From Basidiobolus meristosporus CBS 931.73 (taxonomy: Eukaryota; Basidiobolomycota; Basidiobolomycetes; Basidiobolales; Basidiobolaceae): a stretch of 64,000 nucleotides of DNA. Each line of letters starts with the position of its first letter. Position 1 is the stretch's first letter. Made by a program: the position numbers and the translations under genes. The notes beneath the pieces are model-generated. The model ran no database searches. It was given only the letters and a program-made list of their open reading frames with translations, and was not told the origin of the DNA. Below, piece after piece: positions 11,909 to 22,797 of the stretch. Location: NCBI GenBank assembly GCA_002104905.1, contig MCFE01000040.1:62001-126000 (forward strand), in the 5' to 3' direction.

Positions 11909-13243
11909 ACATCTACCACTGTCTGCTTGTCCCTTACCAGAATAGTTCCAGCAGCCTGATGCTTCCTTACCATTATTTGAAGCTTTCAGCCCTGCTTTTG
12001 AAGAACTCCTTAGCAAGCTGCTGGTGCTCATCACTACCAGGTCCCTCACTGATACTTTGGCTGAGTGCTTCTTGCTTTGATCCACATTTTTCCTTGATCA
12101 ATACTGCACTGGTATATTTGTTTCTGCCTACTTATCCCTTACCTGCACTCTGCTGGCTACCTGATTCTTCTATGCTGCTTATCTATAGCTTTTGGCCTTG
12201 TTTAGGGCAGGCTCTTGAGGGAGCAGCTGGTTTTTGGCTATGGCTACATTATATATTGGACTTTGAGAGTCTCTGCTATTCTTAAGATACTTTCTAAGCA
12301 TCCCAATGCTGGCCCCAAAGCAGTTTATTTGTTGGATCCTAGATAATCCTCATGAAGCAGATCACATACATTGCACCTGACCTTGAGCTCCTGATTATGT
12401 AATGGTATGCCTGTCTTGTGGTGATGGAGTCCTAGACCACTTATGGCCTCCTGAGAACTAGCCTACTGCTCATCACTGCACTTAGAGGTAGCAGGGATGT
12501 TTAATGTCTTTTGGTTTTGAGGTATTGATATAAAGACTACAGGCCTTCACTTCCATGCTGTGAAAGGCTTTTTGAGGGCTTTATATTTGTGCATTGCTGT
12601 TGTGCTTCAAAAACCTTACAGTTATCTCTGCTGTCATATGTAGAAATGGCTTAATTCTGGTCTGTGACATTAAGCAACTTGGGCTCCTTTTCTGTAACCA
12701 ACACAACACATGCACTACCTGGAATATTGATTGCTCTATATGTTTTACTGGCTTATCATGCTTTGGGCAACTTCCTGATTCTTCTGGGTAATTACATCTA
12801 TCCTGGTAGCATTGCACATAATTGCCCTATTGATTCTTTGGTATCAGCAGAAAACATACCTGGCAATAAAGTTGGTAGTGACAAATAGATGATCATTTAC
12901 CAACCTTCTGCCTGAGGTACTCCATTTGCTGTGTTCTGATCTACCTGAGCATTATGGTCAGCAGGCAGCTTCTTACAGATTCTCAATTTTCAATTTGACC
13001 AAGAGCATGAGCAGTCAGCATTATTAAACTCAGTGGGCACACTGTCAATATTGCCTTTATTGAATGAAGCCCTACCTATTGCACTGAATACCAAGCAAGA
13101 TATTATCAAATTAGTCTTCTGTTACTGTTGGTGGTGTGGCTTGATTGGGAACCAGGTAATTTACTTTGTATTTTAAAGGCATATTTATGAAAATGAGTCA
13201 AACCGTAGGAAAACAGTGTTACATACGCATGTGTGCATGGCGC
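11909..13243 (+). repeat. Family X, copy 1 right part
   Basis: This continues the repeat interrupted by Copia-1. A block around 12045-12120 (GGCTGAGTGCTTC, then CCTTGATCAATACTGCACTGG) resembles 7195-7260 and 55020-55080, giving two loosely related tandem blocks across the Copia site. A block at 13060-13155 (CACTGTCAAT, then CTTCTGTTACTGTTGGTGG) recurs at 54180-54290, where it precedes the conserved peptide block of the family. I see no intact gene. A Gypsy-2 LTR ends it. Confidence 0.45.
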
Positions 13244-13590
13244 TATAGTGGGATGACAGTGACACCCACTGACAGATGTGCTCATTCCTTTATTTTCTAC
13301 TTCCCTATATCTCTACTACACTTATTGTAGTTACCCTTCACTTTATGTAAAAATACTAGCTATAAGTGCTTCTATATTAGGCAAGTACCCGCACCAGTAC
13401 CCATGACACATGATCCGCCTGTGTCACCATCCCTACCATTTACATACCATATATGGTATCCCTATGTTACACAGGCCTCAGAATACTGATTCCTGATTGG
13501 TTGGATGTGCTGTGCCTCTTAGAACCTTCTGGCACCTACTTAGAACATTCTTAGGTCATTCTGATGTCATTGAGATTTCTATTGATATCT

Positions 13591-13605
13591 GGAACCTTCT
13601 GGAAC
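13591..13605 (+). promoter_or_regulatory. Heat-shock-element-like site in Gypsy-2 LTR
   Basis: GGAACCTTCTGGAAC contains GAA-2-TTC-2-GAA, the three-unit consensus for heat shock factor. Further GAAnnTTC pairs lie upstream near 13513 and 13540. Binding is inference; the match is direct. Confidence 0.5.
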
Positions 13606-13744
13606 ACCATGATTAGTGTGATCACTGCAACCTGATGCTACCTGCTGCTACCTCAACTTCCAACCCTAGACCACAGGACACTCCCCGGAAACTGCGCTGA
13701 CAGCCAACTGACCTTGGAGGCACAACTTGTGAGGAATACTCAGA

Positions 13745-13795
13745 GTAGGTATCTTTTATTATATTTGATTCTTTCCCAAGTTTGTTCTTGTACAG
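13745..13795 (+). other. Candidate 51-base intron inside Gypsy-2 LTR
   Basis: A GTAGGT donor, a pyrimidine-rich middle and a TTGTACAG acceptor are conserved here and in the copies at 38380-38430 and 53741-53790. The position lies downstream of the TATA box seen in the 37715 copy, so it would fall in the 5' leader of an LTR transcript. Length fits short fungal introns. No transcript evidence is available. Confidence 0.35.
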
Positions 13796-14149
13796 GCAAA
13801 GATACTTTTCTGTCTTTGTAACTATTGACCACTGCTGCATTTCTATCAAGTCCCTGCTGGTTGAGTTTATAGTTGTTTTGACTTTGGAAACTTTAGTACA
13901 TTGTCATCTCAAAGTACGCTGAACCCAGCACATACTTTTGTTAAGACACCAACTAAGTTGGGGATTGTAGCTCAATAGTGTCCCTTGACAAGCTTGTGGC
14001 TTTATTCCCCTTCACATTAGATTAGAGACAGAACCCAAGTATTCCTAGTAAGCTTTTGCCAGAGGTTATTGCACCCAGTAAACACCCCACACACAAAACA
14101 CTTAAGAAGTGCTGGACGTATCTCACCCTTGGACCTATACACCACCACA

Positions 14150-15459
14150 GTGCCAAAACTTTTTTATGATGCTTACTATGGTGGTTCATAATTGAATCCT
14201 TCATTCATATGGGTGCAATATCTCAGATATCAAACAATCCTAAGCTCACATGAGTATTGACAAAGATGTAGCATAATAGTGTCACATTGTTGGGTATCAA
14301 GCTGTTCACCTGATGGACAAGACTACTTGGACTCAATGCAGTCAGAGAAGAAGGATATGACCTTGCTGCTAATGTAACAAGCCTCTCAGCCACAAAGTAC
14401 ACCGACAGCACAGGTACTATGACAGGGTTTACAGCCAGTGTTTTGGCATACAAGTAGCATTTATGTATTTGCCCTATGAGAGATAATTGTGATGATACTG
14501 TCAAAAGGCTGTGACAAAATTAAAGTTGCATGACTAAAAGGTATTGATCCCATCTGGACACCTTGCAACGACTGTTGAAAAAAATAATTGAATCCTAGAT
14601 TTCACAAGAAACTTGAACAAAGTTTCTCATCACAGCAATACATAAGTGGCTTTGAATGGTCCTCTGACAGTTCTCTCACTTCTGATCCTAGACACTCAAT
14701 CACCTCCTACATTTGTGTACATTGATTGGCTATTGCCCCTTTTTCACGCTCCTTACTTCTTGACTCATCTGTTTCTCTTACATTTCATGAATACTGTTGT
14801 ATCCAAGAGCAAAGTGTAATAAACTATTGAATGAGTTAACTGAACCTAAGTGACAACTAAGTGCATAATGTTAGAATTGTTAAGAGTGACAGAAATATTG
14901 GTAGAGTAGTTCTGGTCTAACATTGGTCTTGTATATAGCTGAGTTGGTTTGCTTTGCAGGCTAGGCTTGGTGTTCTTGGGAGTGCTAGATATGCTAGGCC
15001 TGGGTAGAAACTAGAACAGAATTATTGAATTCTTAATCTTACAGAGGCACAATCTCAATTTTGTTGAGACACACACTAAACCAAAAGGTTTAGTAGACTT
15101 TATTGATATTTTCTGATCTAGTTGAGTTAGTAAGTGCCAAGAGACTGGACTAATTGAAATCTTTTGGGGTGCTCATAGGTGCATAGGAGAAATGAGAAAT
15201 TGCACATTAATCAGCTGATATCTTGGCAACTACTGAGTGGTTAGATAGATCTCAGAGGACTAATCACTTGGAAAGGCTTAGCAGATCAGTTGAGGACATA
15301 ATGACTATGTGAAAATTGATCAGGTGTGACAGCTAAAAATATATTCTGAGCTGTGATAGAATAAACCATGACTAGGATTAGTTATGTTTGGGTTAAGGAA
15401 AATCAGTAAGGGTACAAGGTTTTCTAATGCAGTAAAATAGGCCAAGTTTTAAATGTTGA
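14150..15459. repeat. Family X-associated repeat and unassigned DNA
   Basis: The part at about 14470-14770 recurs at 43145-43345 and 54695-55010. Shared blocks include CTGATCCTAGACACTCAATC and CCTTTTTCACGCTCCTTACT, and in all three copies a peptide like LILDTQSPPTFVYIDW can be read. The remainder to 15459 shows nothing I can name. Confidence 0.4.
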
Positions 15460-15840
15460 TGCACAACATCACTTCCTCCCAGCAGAGGAGTTTTCTGATA
15501 TTTTCTGGGTTTGCCTGCAGCTCCAATACTGATCAATGATGGCAACATCATCAAAGTTGGTGTAAGGTTCACAGTTGTTGTGTTTGGCATCGAAACCCTT
15601 CCACTTGACTAAGTAAAGGCAATATGATTCTTCTCCATCATGGTCGGCAATAGCTTCAACTTCATAGGATTCTGAAGTAACTGGGTCTTGAGATATAAGC
15701 TTGAGTGAAGAAGGTGGAAAGTTTTTGGGTAGCAGTGCTCCAGTACTGTCCTAAAGTGCATAAGGTCCTCCAGTGGTACATCTGAAAACCTTGAATGGGC
15801 CTTCATATTTGGGGTCAAGTTTAGACTGTCAGATTTGATT
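15460..15840 (-). pseudogene. Chromovirus pol C-terminus with chromodomain
   Basis: On the minus strand a KYEGPFKVFRCTTGGPYAL block (integrase C-terminal, SH3-like region) leads through PKNFPPSSLKLI into a chromodomain. The chromodomain shows YEVEAIADHD, then YLVKWKGF and a degraded NTWEP-like NNCEP, then DVAIIDQYW. This is the typical end of a chromovirus (Ty3/Gypsy) polyprotein, where the chromodomain guides integration to marked histones. One in-frame stop interrupts the first part, and upstream pol is not recognisable. It belongs to a Gypsy lineage different from Gypsy-1 and Gypsy-2, neither of which shows a chromodomain here. Confidence 0.75.
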
Positions 15841-16421
15841 TAGTGTCATGACATATGACCCATCTGGTTAGCTGCTGTTCCTGTGTCTTGAGGTGTATGT
15901 TTAAGTCATCTTTTACTGTGTGGCCTTACTTCTGGCACTAATAGAAGGGTAGACAATGTTGGTAAGGTACCATGTGATTCCATAATGTATTCTTGGCATT
16001 TATTTCCATGGGTGTTGTCTCATTGCATATTGGGATTTTCTTTGCTCATGCAGGGTACTGCTGTTAGGGGAGATAGGCTCACAATCCATCAGTAAGCCTG
16101 CTTCTTCAAAGCCACCACTCTGAGTGCTATACTCAGAAGGCTGGGGTGAGCCTAAAGGCAACACAAACTCACCTGACTCAGTTTGTGCTAGGTGATAAGT
16201 ATGGCCAGGTGCTGTTGTAGAAGTATCAACCGGCTTGCTACAATAGCCACATGATCTTTTTTCTTCTCTTACGGTATTGAATCAAAATAGTCTTTTCATG
16301 GGGCAAACAGTTTAACAATCAACAACATAATGCTATCAATATCCCAGGTAGAGAAAGCAGTATCATTACTGCAAAGAAGGAACTCCAGTAGCTCAATGTC
16401 AAAGCCAAGAATTGAGCCATT
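15841..16421. other. No gene recognised
   Basis: It probably contains more of the decayed chromovirus on the minus strand, but I see no motif firm enough to assign. The Harbinger-1 insertion point (target ATT) closes it. Confidence 0.4.
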
Positions 16422-16556
16422 AGACTTGTTCTGTATGATAGTGATGGACTGATCTGGCAAACTAATTTCTACCATAATGCAGTGGTAGGATGTAGTAACT
16501 GGTTTATTACTTAATATTAATTTTGTTGCACAGAGCAGTGAATCTCTTGCTTTATT

Positions 16557-17435
16557 TCCACTTCAAAATTCTCAAGGCACATTTCTCTCAGTAAATATCC
16601 TGCTATATGAATATATTATGCATTAATAAGTAGCTTAAATATTTTACCTAATGTGCTGTTTTCTCCTATATATGACTTTATTCTGTATTCCCTGTCAATT
16701 TGCTGAATCTTGCTAGATATCCAAATGATTGCTCTACTTTCACTCCAAAATGACTAAATACCTCATTGTAGAGCTTCTGCTTCCTACTAAGCACACCATT
16801 CTTTGGCTTCCTACAAGCTACAATACATCCTAATCTCTGATAATCCTCTTCTATATAGGCCTAATCTGCCATATATTTCTCCCCTTCACTAAATTCTGGA
16901 TGATTCTCAACCCAGAGTGCTTTGTCATGCCTACCTCCAGCAAGTAGCCCACAGAGCTAGACAATGTCACCCTCAAAGTCTAACAGTGCTTGAAATTTCA
17001 CACAGAGTGCCTTGTATTTGCCCAAATAATAGTGCCTCTGCCCTCCAGAAGTTCTGTTTATCCTACCTGGGAAGGTATACAAAACACTCCTGATATAAAA
17101 ACTGTTGCTGAAAACTCTGTGATGTTGAAATCTAATGGAGCTTCTGAACCTAGCATTCCAAGCTTGCTCTAAGGCATTCATACAGTCTCTAAGGTGGTGC
17201 TCCATTGCTGTCATCTGGAAATGAGAACTTCCAGGACTTTTTTGCCATGGATGGTGGGATGAAACCTTTTGGGGCACTAGTTCTTGTGACAGCAGAGAAG
17301 CTTAAAAATGGATCTCCATAAGTAAATTGGGATAGATGTACAGTACTTGGAATAGATCTCCTCTAATGTGTCAAATGGAAATTCAGTTATAGCAATGGGA
17401 TTGATGAGAGAAGACCATTCAGATGAGTAAGTCAT
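16557..17435 (-). pseudogene. Harbinger-1 DDE transposase, dead
   Basis: The start MTYSSEWSS is shared with the other two copies. In the middle a long block covers the RNase H-like fold: a catalytic first region ending FPGRINRTSGGQ, a GGRHDKALW block, a MAD-stop-AYIEED block where the second catalytic D lies, and VKVEQSFGYL with the catalytic E. The first D of the triad, LDTFPVRIN in Harbinger-3, reads LYTFPGRIN here, so the enzyme would be inactive even without its stops. Several stops and frame changes are shared with Harbinger-2, which shows the two copies descend from an already dead parent. Confidence 0.8.
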
Positions 17436-17733
17436 ACTAAAATTGATACAGTATTAAGTAAAGGTGATTTGATTTGATTTGGTGCAGTCAGCTTAATTTA
17501 TCTGGTTTTGCATGCATTGTAATTAAATTTCCATCAATTGCCAAGTATTCCATCAGTATGTTGCAGAAATCATCCTCAACAATGACTTGGTGATTTTATT
17601 GAAGATTCACTCACAAGTCTATAATCAAATAAGTAAATTGCAACTGATGTGATCTGATATGTGTCAAAGCAATCCAAGATGCATCACATAAAAAATATGT
17701 AAAACCAACATTCACACTAGTTTGTATATATAT

Positions 17734-18442
17734 TAGACTTGTTCTGTTGGATAATGCCACATTGAGCCATGAGTGCCAAATGATGCCATAGTGTGTCAGG
17801 GAGGCTAAGTGAACCTATACTTGGCCACAGAGTGTGAAGCATAGCTCTGCAACTTCATGCAAAGCCCCCCCTGTGCTTCACCCATTGTGTTGGAGAAAAT
17901 CCTATTTTTGACTTTTTTTTTAGGTCAATGTTGTGCAGGATGTGTAAGAGCACAAAAGGATTGAAGATATGCATCTGGTATGCAATACCCATGGCACTCT
18001 GAATCTAGCTCCTATGGCATGTAACATATGACAAAAATGCATGGTACTATCCTGGTCCACTGGTACTACTTGGCACTATATTTAATTATCAGCACTAAAG
18101 TAAGATCTATCCAAAGCACCAATAGTGCCAGATAGTACCAGTGGAACAAGATAATGGCATGCATTTTTCAGATTCGGAGTGCCATGGGTATTCAGTACCT
18201 GATGCATGTCTTCAGCTCTTCTGTGCTCTTACACATCCTGCATAATATTTATCCACAATAAAACATCAAAAAGTGGGTTTTCTCCTGCATCAAAGGTGAA
18301 ACACAGGGGCTGCTTTGCATGAAGATGCAGAGCTATGTTTCACACTCTGTGGCCAAGCATAGGCTCACTTGGCCTCTCTGGTACACTGTGGCATTGTTTG
18401 GCACTCATGGCTGAATGTGGCATTATCCAACAGAACAAGTCT
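17734..18442. mobile_element. Foldback MITE nested in Harbinger-1
   Basis: The element starts AGACTTGTTCTGTTGGATAA and ends with its complement. The two halves are inverted copies of each other over about 330 bases, leaving a short AT-rich centre, so the whole unit can fold into a long hairpin. Flanks are ATT and ATA. Harbinger-3 has the corresponding site empty near 37580. It has no coding capacity and shares termini with Harbinger, so it is presumably moved by the Harbinger transposase. Confidence 0.8.
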
Positions 18443-18569
18443 ATATCATATAAGACCAGGTTGATGCCAATATACTACTGTATAAGTATTGAAATCCATG
18501 ACCATAGTCCCTATACCAAGTCTCAACTTATCTTCAGTATAACCCAGAAAAAACCCATCCCCCAGCTCA

Positions 18570-20310
18570 ACAGCATAGTACAGACCATAATGTTGATGTT
18601 GGATCCATTCAAGCTCTAGCCAAATTATTTTAGTATGGCCCAAGTGTCTATGATAATCCTTCATACAGATATCTGGCCACTACCCATTAAACTAGCAGAG
18701 CTGGATACCTCCAAGAGTCAACAGAGATGAAAGAATCTGAGTAGAAAGCTGCAGCCTTAATTCTGCATCAAGATGCCTGCAGATGTATATAAGAAGTTTA
18801 ATAACAAGACAAATATTAAAATCAAGAATAAGCTGCAAGTGAGGGGACTTGATGAGGAAGCTGCATTCAAACAATTTAGTGTGTAACTTGCACAGTACAT
18901 TGTGTAGGGCAAACATACCTCCCACAGAAAAGTTCATTTATATAGCCATTATGGTATACTTATCCATATCTTATCTTATCAGTATTATCTCATTCTTCTT
19001 TTGCCCATATGATCAGTATTATCCCCATATGATGTTTACCCTGATTAGTTACTAGCATTAGTTATCCCAGATGTCATTCAGCTCTGTGACCAGTATATAT
19101 ATTCACATAAGGCAAGTACCCACATCAGTACCCGTTGCACATGACCTAGGTCTGTGTTACCATCCCTATCATTTCAATACCATTTATTGTATTTCTATGT
19201 TGCACAGGTTTCAGACTACTGATTTCTGATTGGTTGGATGTGCTGTGCCTTTTTCAACCTTCCAGGACATTCTTGGCTAATTTTTAGCTCATAGTGATGT
19301 CATTAAGAATTCCACTGATGCCTAGAATCTTCTAGAGCCTTGTCATAAGTAATCACTTGGCAATCAGGAAAAGTATGTAATGGAGAGTAATCCCTCATGA
19401 ATAGATCATCCCTTCTATCAGTAACACTTCCACCTTATTGATTCGCAGTTGATCACTGCACCTGCCTTCAAGAGTACATCAGAGACCTGCCATCAAGGAG
19501 CTTTTCAGGGTAGTGCACAAGACACACAGAGGCCTTTGGAGACACTTGGAGCACCTAAGAAGCTAGAGAAGCAGCAGCTTTTACCATAGTGACATATTGA
19601 CAAAGACACCAGCAGTTCAGACACAGAGGTTATTGCACCTATCAGACACCTCACACACCTTGAGTTGTGTAGCTTCTCCCAGGAGTATCTCTACTCCACC
19701 ACAACTTGCTAGATGTGTTTGTTTGTGCCTCAACTCTGGGTACCAAGGAGATTTTGAATGAGCTTTAGTCTCAAATAACTCATGTACTCTATGATATATT
19801 AGTAGTGCTAAGTGGCTTTCAAGAGCAATATACACAGGACTCATCAATGCAACAGTTTCAGAGTATAAGACAGAGAGTTAGTGAATACCTGGTGGAATCA
19901 GAGGGTGAGCTTCAAGAGGAAGCATGCAGACTACAAGAAACTGAGTTAAGGTTGTGACAGCATGCCTTGCTTGACCCCTTACCATCCCCTTCAATGCTGT
20001 CATGCTGGTACACATCAGTCCAATCAAAGTTACTTCTGGTGAACTGACTGACAATGACCCACTCAAAGTGCCTGCATTGCAGCAGCCTTTGGCAAGTAAA
20101 GAAAGCATCAACACAGGGCATCTCAGGCTGGTTCCATTTTATCATCTGGAGCAACTCAGCGAAGTAAAACATTGCACTCAACAATAGGAGGCAAAATACT
20201 GACTACAAGTACACAAGTGGCCAATATGATAGTCACAAGGAAGTATTTCAGGCATGCAAAGTAAATTACTATCAAATGCTGCAGTAGTAATCCCTGTGAG
20301 ATAAAAACCT
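18570..20310 (+). pseudogene. Harbinger-1 second gene, broken
   Basis: It matches the second gene of Harbinger-3. Shared blocks include FSMAQVSM, LHTDIW, LAELDT, KNLSRKL, IKMPADV and RGLDEEAAF before a nested LTR (18903-19703). After the LTR come C-terminal pieces matching SSGATQ and RRQNTDYKY. PIF/Harbinger elements usually carry a second, often Myb-like protein that helps the transposase reach DNA. I see no clear Myb tryptophan pattern here, so I assign it only by position. It has many stops. Confidence 0.65.
18903..19703 (+). repeat. Gypsy-2-type LTR nested in Harbinger-1
   Basis: It starts TGTAGGGCAAACATACC and ends CTACTCCACCACA. It shares with the Gypsy-2 LTR the GCAAGTACCCACATCAGTAC block, the TTACCATCCCTATCATTT block and the GATTGGTTGGATGTGCTGTG block, but the two ends differ, so this is a subfamily. 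A GAA-2-TTC-2-GAG site lies at 19325-19337. It splits the second Harbinger gene between homologues of FAQY and the FAST block. A flank similarity CATTG/ACTTG may be a worn target duplication. Confidence 0.7.
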
Positions 20311-21062
20311 AGAAGAAAATGATGCAATTGCATTGAATTGCTAACACATATCATTATCCAAACAGCATATTTTTTTTGCAATACAAATTTAGTCATTGCA
20401 AATTAGTGATCATTAGATTTTTTATATAAGTAGTTTTATGCTTGTCTCATATTTTAGTCAGAGTCCCTATAATAAACATCCTGCATATATATATATCATC
20501 TGTAACACAAGTGCAGCTATTTAATCTGATTTGCACCTATATAATTGATTGCATGCAGGCTATGTCACTTTTTCCAATCACTAAGATCAGGGACTTAATT
20601 GCTAAATGAGCAAAGTGGGATGTTTGATGTCAAATCAGGTAGCTTGAGTATTGGTCAATGAGCCAACTGGGGGCTAAATGCTTCTGGATACTCTGAGACC
20701 AATTAATCACTGACTTACAACTCAATTGGAGAGATGGTAACCAAAAATTGTAAGTATCAGTGTAGCTTATAGCATAATTTGCATTTATATCCTTTTACAT
20801 TTAAGAAACATGTCTAAATACCGGCTTGTACATACCACAATAGTGGTATCCAATTGCACACATGTTGCAAACATTGCAAGCTGGCAGCATCATCAATGCC
20901 AACCTCATTGTGTCCAATTGTGCCAAAGTATGCATGATGGTCCCACATGGTGCAAAATTGTCCAAGAGCAATCTTGCCTACAGGCAGCTACAATATTATT
21001 GTTTGTTCTTTGTGACCACAGATTTTGCCACACACCCTAGCATAGTATAATAGAACAAGTCT

Positions 21063-21420
21063 ATTTCCCTGGGTAACTGCAGAAGGACACCATACATTCA
21101 TTGAAGCACAACAATAGTGCCCAAAAAATGCCCACAGAAGAACCTATCACAGCATAGGAGGGAGAAGCTGTACTGTTTATACTGAAGCCTAAAAATCAAA
21201 AGACGTTGAAGATCCATGAAGCCATAGTGCAATGACAAAGAGGAGGCTGATAGTCAAGAAGCCATTAGAAGCCCAGTATGCTGACCCCTAAAGACAGCAT
21301 ACTATGGGACCATCAGGAACTCAAAGCCAAGTAGAATGCACATGTCTTATTCTATGAGCAATATCCTGGACTCAAACAAGCCAACAGATTTTGGGCCAGC
21401 ATTTGTATGCTAAGAGAGTA
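21063..21420. other. No gene recognised
   Basis: Single-copy-looking DNA between Harbinger-1 and MITE remains. No motif is strong enough to name. Confidence 0.4.
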
Positions 21421-21893
21421 AACCTATTCCATTAGATAGTGCCACATTAAGCCATGAGTGCCAAATAGCACCATTGTGTGCCAGAGAGGTATAGAAGACC
21501 TAGATTTGGCCACAGAGTGTGATGCATAGTTCTTCATGTTAGTGCAAAGTAGCTCCTATGTTTCACTCACTGTGCTGTTGAAAGTCCATCTTTCAATCTT
21601 TTGTTTAAAATCAATGTTGTGCAGGATGTATAAAAGCACTGAAGGACTTGAGATGTCAATCTTGTACTCAATACTAAGGGCGCTCTGAATCTAGCTCCTG
21701 CAGCTTGCAATATGCCACAAAATTGCATGGCAATATTTAGCACTATATTTAAATATTAACCCTAGAGTAAGACCTACACAAAGCACTAATAGTGCCAGAT
21801 AGTGCCAGTGGACAAATATATGCTTGGTTGCTGCCACTTCTGCTGTGAACACCCCCTGAATATCTACAAAGAACTTTTTTGTATTTAGCCATA
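21421..21893. repeat. MITE remnant joined to a family X fragment
   Basis: From 21421 the sequence follows the left half and centre of the foldback MITE (ATAGTGCCACATTAAGCCATG, and the TTTAAATATT centre). At about 21822 it switches abruptly to a minus-strand piece of family X encoding WLNTKKFFVDIQGVF and AATKHIF. The MITE right half is missing. Confidence 0.65.
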
Positions 21894-22104
21894 AGACTTG
21901 TTGCATTGTGCCATTGATCATAGTGCCAGAAAGTGCTGTATATTTTGTTATTAATTTGATATTTTAGGGTCATATGCATGTCAATTTTGATCCCAAATTG
22001 GCACTGTATGGCACCGTCTGGCACTCTGTGGCATGATCAGGCACCATCTGGCATGCTATGGCATTATTAGGCACTATGATCAGCTGGAATGATGGATCAA
22101 GTCT
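21894..22104. mobile_element. Short MITE with Harbinger-type ends
   Basis: It begins AGACTTGTTGCATTGTGCC and ends GGATCAAGTCT. ATA lies on both sides (21891-21893 and 22105-22107), consistent with a 3-bp target duplication. It has no coding capacity. The interior is rich in TGGCAC/TGGCAT units. Confidence 0.65.
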
Positions 22105-22106
22105 AT

Positions 22107-22538
22107 AGACTTATACCATTGAGTAGTGCCACATTGGGTAAAGGGTGCCAAATAGTGCCATGGCTTGCCAGAGAGGCATACCAGACCTAACCCTAGCCAC
22201 AGAATGCAAAACATAGCTCTTCATCTTCATGCAAAGCAGCCCTTGTATTTCACCCATTGTACTGATGAAAATCCATTATTTGACCTTCTTTGTTGGATCA
22301 ATGTTGTGCAAGATGGATATGAGCACAGAAGGACTGAAGACACACAATTGGTACTCAATACCTATGGCACTCTGAAACTAGCTCCTGTGCCTTGTATCAA
22401 GTTACAAAAATGGATGGCACTATCTTGGTCCACTGGTACTATCTGGCACAATAAGTGCTTTTTATAGGTTTTACTCTAGGGCTAATATTTAAATATAGTG
22501 CCTAATAGTACCAATGGACCAAGATAGTATCATGGAAC
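22107..22538. repeat. Left half of a foldback MITE, truncated
   Basis: It follows the MITE from AGACTTATACC through the centre (GGCTAATATTTAAATATAGTG) into the start of the right arm and stops where a Gypsy-1 LTR begins. The missing right arm is not found on the far side of that Gypsy-1 copy. Confidence 0.7.
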
Positions 22539-22797
22539 TGTTGTGATCTACAGCTTGAATGTTTAAGTTTAATTAGTTTTTAGTCAAATCAAGTTATATG
22601 TTTAGCTTATCAGTATATCAGTGTTATATATCAAGTCTGTAACATTAGTCAGCAAATGCACCAGCAGATCCTTATCAGACAAGCATAGATATATTAAATA
22701 GGATCTAATTGGGTGATGATGATGCAATCAAATGAGTCATCAGTTACAACCTACATTTGGAAGTACAATTAGTCAGCAAAGGATCTTGCAAAAATGT
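22539..22797 (+). repeat. Truncated Gypsy-1 LTR, probably copy B's 5' LTR
   Basis: It starts TGTTGTGATCTACAGC and follows the Gypsy-1 LTR for about 258 of 368 bases, including the ATGAGTCAT site. It stops just before the TATA box. A minus-strand Gypsy-1 gag starts at the breakpoint. A single deletion taking the end of this LTR and the 3' part of copy A would explain the junction. Confidence 0.7.

Larger units (their letters stand above)
13244..14149 (+). repeat. Gypsy-2 LTR, solo, promoter-deleted
   Basis: It matches the 3' LTR of the Gypsy-2 element (52969-54143) and the copy at 37715-38785. It opens GACAGTGACACCCACTGACAG and closes CCTATACACCACCACA. It lacks the roughly 120-base TATA segment that the 37715 copy has between two GATTAGTG repeats. 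No internal Gypsy-2 sequence adjoins it, so it behaves as a solo LTR. I could not find a clean target duplication. Confidence 0.75.
16422..21062. mobile_element. PIF/Harbinger-like transposon Harbinger-1
   Basis: The termini are AGACTTGTTCTG on the left and the complementary AGAACAAGTCT on the right, flanked on both sides by ATT (16419-16421 and 21063-21065), a 3-bp target duplication. It carries a DDE transposase gene pointing left and a second gene pointing right, the two-gene divergent layout known for PIF/Harbinger. A MITE with the same termini is nested at 17734-18442, and a Gypsy-2-type LTR is nested at 18903-19703. Both genes are broken. Confidence 0.85.

Noticed and set aside
12581-12888. 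Three overlapping short open frames on both strands in family X
   Set aside because: They are open on both strands at once, not conserved in other copies, and show no motif.
13244-13260. A 5-bp target duplication for the Gypsy-2 LTR (GGCGC versus GTGCC)
   Set aside because: Only three of five positions agree and the LTR ends are not fixed to the base, so I do not claim it.
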